A stretch of DNA of 5,003 nt from DASVHS01 sp036001325 (GTDB lineage Bacteria > Acidobacteriota > Thermoanaerobaculia > Gp7-AA8): contig DASYUK010000188.1 in NCBI GenBank assembly GCA_036001325.1, forward strand, positions 1 to 5,003, written 5' to 3'. Positions within the stretch are counted from its first letter, which is position 1. Every line of letters begins with the position of its first letter. Position numbers and translations under genes: made by a program. Of this stretch, positions 1 through 3,371 are shown piece by piece. The notes under the pieces are model-generated. The model ran no database searches, had not been told where the DNA came from, and saw only the letters and a program-made list of their open reading frames with translations.

Positions 1-638
1 AGACCATCCTCGACGGGATAAACGCCGATGCCGATCAGCGGACGCCGCACGCTGCCGTGCTGCTGCAGCTCGTCGATCACTCGTCGCAACGTTGCATGAG
101 GCACCGTCGTTCCTCCCGGCGTGACGCGCGAAGTATTCATGCCGACGGATCCACCGTCGCCGTCGAGCAGCGGTCCGCCGGAGAATCCGCGCGGAAGTGC
201 TGCGTCGACCTCGATGTATCGATCGATGCGCGAGCCGTCGAACGTGCGCCATTCGCCGCCGACTGCGCTGGCGACGCCAATCGTGGCGCGCACGCTACGG
301 CCGGGCCGGCCGGCGACGATCAGGAGATCGCCCGTGCGCGTCTCCCGCTCACTCCAGCGAATCGGACGCAGCGACGCATTCTGGACCCGAAGCAGCGCGA
401 CGTCCGTGCCGCCGTCGGCTCCGACGAGCGATGCGGCGAACGATTCGCCATCGTCGCGTGTGACGCTGATGCCATCGTCTCTGCGAATCGCGTGAGCGGT
501 GGCGACGACGAGATCCGCGGACCAGGCGATGCCGGTTGACGGCGAGCGGCGAGCGCCATCGACGCGGACGATCGACGGAGCGGCCCCGGCGATCACGCCC
601 GAAATCGCGTCAGAAAGTTGAGTCAGGACATTGGACAT
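1..638 (-). CDS. S1C (HtrA/Deg-type) trypsin-like serine protease, C-terminus cut by window edge
   Basis: Reading the minus strand from ATG at 638 gives 212 open codons to the window edge, so the C-terminus is missing. The product is a chymotrypsin-fold serine endopeptidase of the HtrA/Deg type. All three catalytic positions are visible: His49 in VVATAHAIR, Asp79 in GGTDVALLRV, and Ser153 in GFSGGPLLDG (family norm GNSGGPL). Residues 199-212 (RPLIGIGVYPVEDG) match the linker and first strand of a PDZ domain, as in HtrA proteins, so one PDZ domain probably follows outside the window. The start is fixed by GGAGGA at 648-643, four bases before ATG. The N-terminus (MSNVLTQLSDAISGVIAGAA) shows neither a basic stretch with a long hydrophobic core nor a signal cleavage site, which is unusual for HtrA; it may be cytoplasmic or exported unconventionally. 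It is divergent from the downstream membrane-protein gene. The protease call is firm; substrate and location are unknown. Confidence 0.9.
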   Translation of the reverse strand, partial: MSNVLTQLSDAISGVIAGAAPSIVRVDGARRSPSTGIAWSADLVVATAHAIRRDDGISVTRDDGESFAASLVGADGGTDVALLRVQNASLRPIRWSERETRTGDLLIVAGRPGRSVRATIGVASAVGGEWRTFDGSRIDRYIEVDAALPRGFSGGPLLDGDGGSVGMNTSRVTPGGTTVPHATLRRVIDELQQHGSVRRPLIGIGVYPVEDG

Positions 639-745
639 GAGTTCCTCCGATGGTCAACCTACGCCCCGATGCGAAGGGGCGCATCGATCCTTTCGGCAGG
701 TGCTGATCTTTCGGCGAGGCGGTTGCGAATGGTACAAAGGAGCAC
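639..745. promoter_or_regulatory. Divergent intergenic region with inverted and direct repeats
   Basis: This 107-base gap separates the protease (minus) from the AI-2E-family gene (plus) and must hold the promoters of both. Positions 667-686 form a perfect inverted repeat, CGATGCG-aagggg-CGCATCG (7-bp stem, 6-base loop); an overlapping alternative pairs CGCCCC (662-667) with GGGGCG (676-681). Right after it is a short direct repeat, GATCCTTTCGGCAGG (686-700) and GATCTTTCGGCGAGG (705-719). These could be a repressor or activator site, or a hairpin in the AI-2E gene's leader RNA. I could not pick convincing -35/-10 boxes on either strand. Confidence 0.35.
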
Positions 746-1864
746 GTGAGCGACGTCTCGACCGTGCCGAAGCCCGAGCGCCGCGAATGGCGTCTGGCCG
801 GAATCATCTTCTTCGGCCTGCTCGCCCTGGCGGTGCTCTACACCGCCTTCATGATCGTCTGGCCGTTCATCACGGCGATCATCCTCGGCGCGATCCTCGT
901 CACGCTGACGTTTCCCACGTTCCGGCGCGTGCGCGAACGGATGAAGGGAAGCTCGAATCGCGCCGCGATCGTCATGCTCATCGCCATCACGTTGCTGATC
1001 GTCATTCCCCTCACGTTCGTCGGCCTTCTTCTCGTGCAGCAGGCGAACACCGTGTTCCAACGCATGCAGTCGGTCGACGCGCAGCAGGTCCTGCATCGAA
1101 TCGATCTCACGTCGCGACTGCAATGGGTGAGGCGCTACGTGCCGAACTTCGATCCGGCGACGCTCAGTCCGGAGCGGCTCTTTCTTCCTGCCGTCCGGCT
1201 GGTGCCGGCTTGGGTAGCGTCGCACGGGGCGAAGGTGGTCGGAGGGGTCGCCGGCCTCGTCCTGGAATTCGCGCTCGTCCTGCTGTCGGCGTACTTCTTC
1301 TACGTCGAAGGAGAAGCGATCCTCGAAGAGCTGGCGCTTCTCTCCCCGTTGCCTTCGCGATACGACAAACAATTCGGGACGAAATTCAAAGAGGTGATCG
1401 ACGCGACGTTCCGCGGCCAGATCTCGAGCGCGCTCGCGCAGGGAGTCGCCACCGGGATCGGACTGGCGATCGCGCGCGTGCCGGGGGCCGCATTCTGGGG
1501 CGCAGTCGCGACGATCCTCGGAGTGCTGCCATTGGTTGGCGCCGCAGTGATCTGGGTACCGGCGGCGATTTACCTCTTCATCTCCGCATCGATGGGAGAT
1601 CGCGGCTATTGGTCGCCGATCTTTCTGACGCTGTGGGGGCTCCTGGTCGTCTCCCTGATCGACAATGTCGTGCGGCCGTGGGTGATGAAAGGGAAAGCGG
1701 AGCTGCCGGCGATCCCGCTTCTCTTCGCGGTCCTCGGCGGAATGCAGGCGTTCGGCTTCGTCGGTCTCGTCATCGGTCCGCTCGTCTTCTCGCTTCTGAT
1801 GACGATCATCGACATCTACAAGCGATCGTTCCGCATTCGCCGGAGCGATAGCGAGGTTGCTTAG
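746..1864 (+). CDS. AI-2E/PerM-family (UPF0118) multi-pass inner-membrane transporter
   Basis: A complete 372-residue integral membrane protein, the usual length for the AI-2E transporter family. Hydrophobic segments lie near residues 17-35, 36-56, 73-98, 164-187, 228-243, 246-280 (probably helix plus re-entrant or second helix), 289-306 and 321-355, with a soluble region at about 100-163. The family signature is at the C-terminal side: IDNVVRPWVMKGKAELP (305-321), then FAVLGGMQAFGFVGLVIGPL (327-346). Characterised members include the E. coli AI-2 exporter TqsA and Na+(Li+)/H+ antiporters, so the substrate cannot be read from sequence, and no quorum-sensing gene is nearby. Translation starts at GTG 746, preceded by AAAGGAG (736-742) with a tight 3-base gap; no in-frame ATG lies nearby upstream or within the first 33 codons. 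The stop TAG (1862-1864) overlaps the stop of the convergent gene. Confidence 0.92.
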   Translation: MSDVSTVPKPERREWRLAGIIFFGLLALAVLYTAFMIVWPFITAIILGAILVTLTFPTFRRVRERMKGSSNRAAIVMLIAITLLIVIPLTFVGLLLVQQANTVFQRMQSVDAQQVLHRIDLTSRLQWVRRYVPNFDPATLSPERLFLPAVRLVPAWVASHGAKVVGGVAGLVLEFALVLLSAYFFYVEGEAILEELALLSPLPSRYDKQFGTKFKEVIDATFRGQISSALAQGVATGIGLAIARVPGAAFWGAVATILGVLPLVGAAVIWVPAAIYLFISASMGDRGYWSPIFLTLWGLLVVSLIDNVVRPWVMKGKAELPAIPLLFAVLGGMQAFGFVGLVIGPLVFSLLMTIIDIYKRSFRIRRSDSEVA

Positions 1865-2250
1865 CGCGCCGCCTCTGCTTTCTCCTCGTAATACTCCTGA
1901 ATGTTCTCGTAGACGTGATCAGGGAACTTCAGGTCCTTGTAAACGTTGCACGCGTCGGGGTCGGACGTCGGACAGATCGGAAAGCTTTGCTGCTTTTGCC
2001 ATTCGAGGATCCGTTCGCGTCGCGGCGGGTTGTAATCGCGGCCTTCGACCTGACGGCACATCGAACGAGCATCAGCCTCACTGACGCCGGGATTCTTTTG
2101 CAGATCGTTGCAGAGCTCGTCTTCATCCACGAAATGTCGAGCAACCATCGCGAAAACGAGCCGGCCGTAATGTCCGATGTCTTCTCCGCGATCGAGAGCA
2201 TCGAGGAGATGGCTCATCATCGCGTTCTTTCTCAGTTCTTCGACTGCCAT
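1861..2250 (-). CDS. Small soluble protein resembling the PriL (primase large subunit) C-terminal Fe-S domain
   Basis: A 129-residue protein. ATG at 2250 is chosen because AAGGAG lies five bases upstream; a TTG at 2274 would add eight residues but has no such site. No signal peptide or membrane segment is seen; the C-terminus is very acidic. The order of motifs recalls archaeal PriL C-terminal domains from memory: a short helix ending LDALDRGEDIGHYGRLVFAM (16-35; PriL has a similar G-x-N-L-x-H-x-x-R-F segment), a PDF-like turn (NPGVSEADA, 53-61), QVEG (67-70; PriL QVEH), Y-x-PP (73-76), then FPICPTSDPDAC (90-101; PriL G-I-C...D-x-x-C). Cys93 and Cys101 would match the last two cluster ligands. 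The first ligand position and the one after the PP are not cysteine here (RKNAMM and PPRRER); Cys47 and Cys65 lie elsewhere. So a 4Fe-4S cluster is doubtful, and function is unknown. The gene is certain; the homology is tentative. Confidence 0.7.
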   Translation of the reverse strand: MAVEELRKNAMMSHLLDALDRGEDIGHYGRLVFAMVARHFVDEDELCNDLQKNPGVSEADARSMCRQVEGRDYNPPRRERILEWQKQQSFPICPTSDPDACNVYKDLKFPDHVYENIQEYYEEKAEAAR

Positions 2251-2292
2251 AGGCACTCCTTCGTCCTCGATCAAACTGCGGAATGTGTTCCA

Positions 2293-2317
2293 CCAGCTCT
2301 ACCATATGGAGAACTGG
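2293..2317. promoter_or_regulatory. Dyad-symmetric element in a divergent intergenic gap
   Basis: The 96-base gap 2251-2346 lies between the divergent PriL-like gene and the receiver-like gene. It contains the palindrome CCATATGG (2302-2309) flanked by arms CCAGCTCT (2293-2300) and AGAACTGG (2310-2317), which are complementary in 7 of 8 positions, with one unpaired A at 2301. This is the shape of a dimeric regulator's operator, or of a stable hairpin in a leader RNA. The AT-rich centre could also contribute a -10 element. No clear sigma-70 promoter pair was identified. Confidence 0.35.
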
Positions 2318-2346
2318 CAGAGTCTTTGTACACGCGCCTCTGCGAG

Positions 2347-2769
2347 ATGATGCTCGATCGCAGAGCTGGCGTCTTGATCGCCGCGGCTGAAGGATTATGC
2401 CGAGGGGTATCAAAGCGGCTGAATGAGGCGGATGTGGTCGCTGATCGGGTGGATAACGGTCGCGAGGCGCTGGCGAGGCTCAGCAGTTCTTCTTACGCCG
2501 TGGTCGTGCTCGACGTCACCATGCCGCAGATCAGAGAGGAGAGCATCATCGAATTGATCGGCGAGACTCCACGGCGTGATCGGCCGGTGGTAATTGTTCT
2601 CGCTTCATCCGGCTCGGCGCGATCGCTCGACGTTGACGTCGTTCAGATCGTCCTGCGGAAGCCGTGCGACCTCTCACAATTGTCGGAGATCGTGCAGAGC
2701 TGCGTTCGCAGCACGCGTTCGACCCCACTCGATGTCACTGCCTTGCCTGACTTCACGCCAGCCGGTTGA
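2347..2769 (+). CDS. Stand-alone receiver-like (pseudo-REC) domain protein
   Basis: About 140 residues from tandem ATG codons at 2347/2350; the open frame continues far upstream, but that part lies antisense to another gene and is not receiver-like. The Shine-Dalgarno is weak (GCGAG), so the start is uncertain. The fold reads as a CheY-type receiver: beta-1 GVLIAAAE (8-15), beta-3 with the would-be phospho-acceptor Asp56 in VVVLDVTMP, beta-4 VVIVLASSGS (81-90), and Lys105 in VLRKP. The two acidic residues that bind Mg2+ after beta-1 (usually DD or ED) are Ala13-Ala14, and the Thr/Ser after beta-4 appears to be Ala86, though the last depends on alignment. It may therefore not be phosphorylated normally and could act as a phosphorylation-independent partner. 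There is no DNA-binding or enzymatic output domain. Codon use includes TTA, GTA and AGA, looser than the neighbours, hinting at relaxed selection. Its tail overlaps the convergent canonical receiver gene. Confidence 0.75.
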   Translation: MMLDRRAGVLIAAAEGLCRGVSKRLNEADVVADRVDNGREALARLSSSSYAVVVLDVTMPQIREESIIELIGETPRRDRPVVIVLASSGSARSLDVDVVQIVLRKPCDLSQLSEIVQSCVRSTRSTPLDVTALPDFTPAG

Positions 2770-3130
2770 CCGTGGCGATGAGATGATCGGGATCGAACGG
2801 TTTTCTCACAACCGCAAACACATCCTTCGAGATCGATTTCAAGACTGTTTCCGCCGTTGCCGTCAGCAGGATGACGCGCTGCAGAAGCTCTGGTTTGTGC
2901 TGACGCAGATAGCGCAGCACCGTGACGCCACCCTCCGTCGGCATCATCACGTCGAGTAGAAGGACGCCGTAGTCCTCGCGATCGATCGCCTCGATCGCCT
3001 TCGTTCCGCTATCCACGACGTCGACGCGATGCCCCTTGCGCCGTAGGAGCGCGGAGACGAGTTTCTGCATCGATACGTCATCCTCGAGCAGGAGGACACG
3101 CAACTTCTTGCGTTTGAAGAACCACGCCAT
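2753..3130 (-). CDS. Stand-alone response-regulator receiver (CheY-like) domain protein
   Basis: A 125-residue single-domain response regulator. It carries every residue for Mg2+-dependent phosphotransfer: Glu16-Asp17-Asp18 after beta-1 (RVLLLEDD), phospho-acceptor Asp60 in VLLLDVMMP, Thr90 in VILLTA, and Lys110 in VVRKPF. A short basic N-terminus (MAWFFKRKK) precedes the fold; there is no output domain, so it probably signals by protein contact, as CheY or Spo0F do. No histidine kinase lies in the window. The frame is open upstream to 3349, but those 73 residues are Arg/Pro-rich and look like read-through of the intergenic region, so ATG 3130 is chosen. No Shine-Dalgarno precedes it; a TACAAT box ends 12 bases upstream, suggesting a nearly leaderless mRNA. 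The last 17 bases overlap the convergent pseudo-receiver gene. Confidence 0.88.
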   Translation of the reverse strand: MAWFFKRKKLRVLLLEDDVSMQKLVSALLRRKGHRVDVVDSGTKAIEAIDREDYGVLLLDVMMPTEGGVTVLRYLRQHKPELLQRVILLTATAETVLKSISKDVFAVVRKPFDPDHLIATVNRLA

Positions 3131-3142
3131 CGGTGGCGGGCG

Positions 3143-3148
3143 ATTGTA
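3143..3148 (-). promoter_or_regulatory. Candidate -10 box for the receiver gene
   Basis: On the minus strand TACAAT (one mismatch from TATAAT) ends 12 bases before the receiver gene's ATG at 3130. Transcription would begin about five bases before the start codon or at it, which fits the absence of a ribosome-binding site. No good -35 box is seen at the usual spacing, so the call is tentative. Confidence 0.3.
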
Positions 3149-3192
3149 TGCCGCCTGCGGAATCGTGGGCCGCAGCGGTGGTTTTCGTCGCC

Positions 3193-3222
3193 TTGACCGC
3201 GGGCGCCGCCGCGGATTATTGT
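3193..3222 (+). promoter_or_regulatory. Candidate sigma-70-type promoter for the TonB receptor transcript
   Basis: TTGACC (3193-3198) is a near-consensus -35 and TATTGT (3217-3222) a weak -10, 18 bases apart. Between them sits CCGCGG-gcgccg-CCGCGG (3197-3214), which is both a direct and an inverted repeat and could be an operator placed to block polymerase. Transcription from here would give a leader of about 140 bases before the receptor gene, containing the tiny ORF and hairpin described separately. The -10 match is poor. Confidence 0.25.
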
Positions 3223-3268
3223 GGCTTTCTAACCAGACTGATTGACTCGCTCCCAGGAGGTGATGTGC

Positions 3269-3331
3269 ATGCCTGCGGTCTCCTCCCATCACTGTCGAGC
3301 TCCGACGCGTCCACGCTACGCGCCTCTCTGA
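3269..3331 (+). CDS. Candidate 20-codon leader ORF upstream of the TonB receptor
   Basis: AGGAGGTGAT at 3255-3264 is a perfect complement of the usual 16S rRNA 3' end. Eight bases after its AGGAGG core is ATG 3269, opening a 20-codon frame that begins MPAVSSHHCR and ends at TGA 3329-3331; an in-frame ATG at 3263 is too close to the core. A second reading is possible: GTG 3265, four bases after the core, opens a 36-codon frame (beginning VHACGLLPSL) whose TGA (3373-3375) overlaps the receptor ATG as ATGA. Both readings would couple translation to the receptor gene. Neither peptide is recognised. The SD can be paired by CTCCT (3280-3284) or by GTGATG/CATCAC (3260-3265 with 3287-3292). No codon statistics can support so short a frame; the evidence is the SD and the downstream layout. 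Confidence 0.4.
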   Translation: MPAVSSHHCRAPTRPRYAPL

Positions 3332-3364
3332 TCCTTCATTGCCATTCAAGCAATCTCAGAAGGA
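3332..3364 (+). promoter_or_regulatory. Predicted hairpin sequestering the TonB receptor Shine-Dalgarno
   Basis: TCCTTC (3332-3337) is exactly complementary to GAAGGA (3359-3364), the core of the receptor's Shine-Dalgarno AGAAGGAG. It continues without a gap into ATTGC (3338-3342), which pairs with GCAAT (3350-3354) around a 7-base loop; the 3' side has a 4-base bulge (CTCA). This gives 11 base pairs that would hide the ribosome-binding site. The 5' arm starts directly after the stop codon of the 20-codon leader ORF, so a ribosome terminating there would cover that arm and free the site. Pairing is seen in the sequence; folding and function are inferred. Confidence 0.4.
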
Positions 3365-3371
3365 GAACACC

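Noticed and set aside
57..539. Plus-strand open frames opposite the protease gene
   Set aside because: Products are Arg/Ala-rich without motifs, while the opposite strand has a full protease triad and a strong SD.
659..1372. Minus-strand open frame opposite the transporter gene
   Set aside because: Highly charged, low-complexity product typical of antisense frames in GC-rich genes; no SD and no recognisable fold.
631..1851. Long plus-strand open frame of about 400 codons overlapping the AI-2E-family gene
   Set aside because: It is an Arg/Pro-rich out-of-frame shadow with no domain signature; the frame from GTG 746 has clear membrane segments and the family motif.
1915..2346. N-terminal extension of the pseudo-receiver frame
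   Set aside because: The extension lies antisense to the PriL-like gene, has no receiver homology, and the receiver fold begins just after ATG 2347/2350.
3197..3214. CCGCGG repeat as an intrinsic terminator
   Set aside because: The hairpin is not followed by a T-run, and it lies between divergent genes where no transcript needs to end.
3131..3349. N-terminal extension of the minus-strand receiver to 3349
   Set aside because: The 73 extra residues are Arg/Pro/His-rich with no fold, and the candidate promoter and leader ORF of the neighbouring gene occupy this region.
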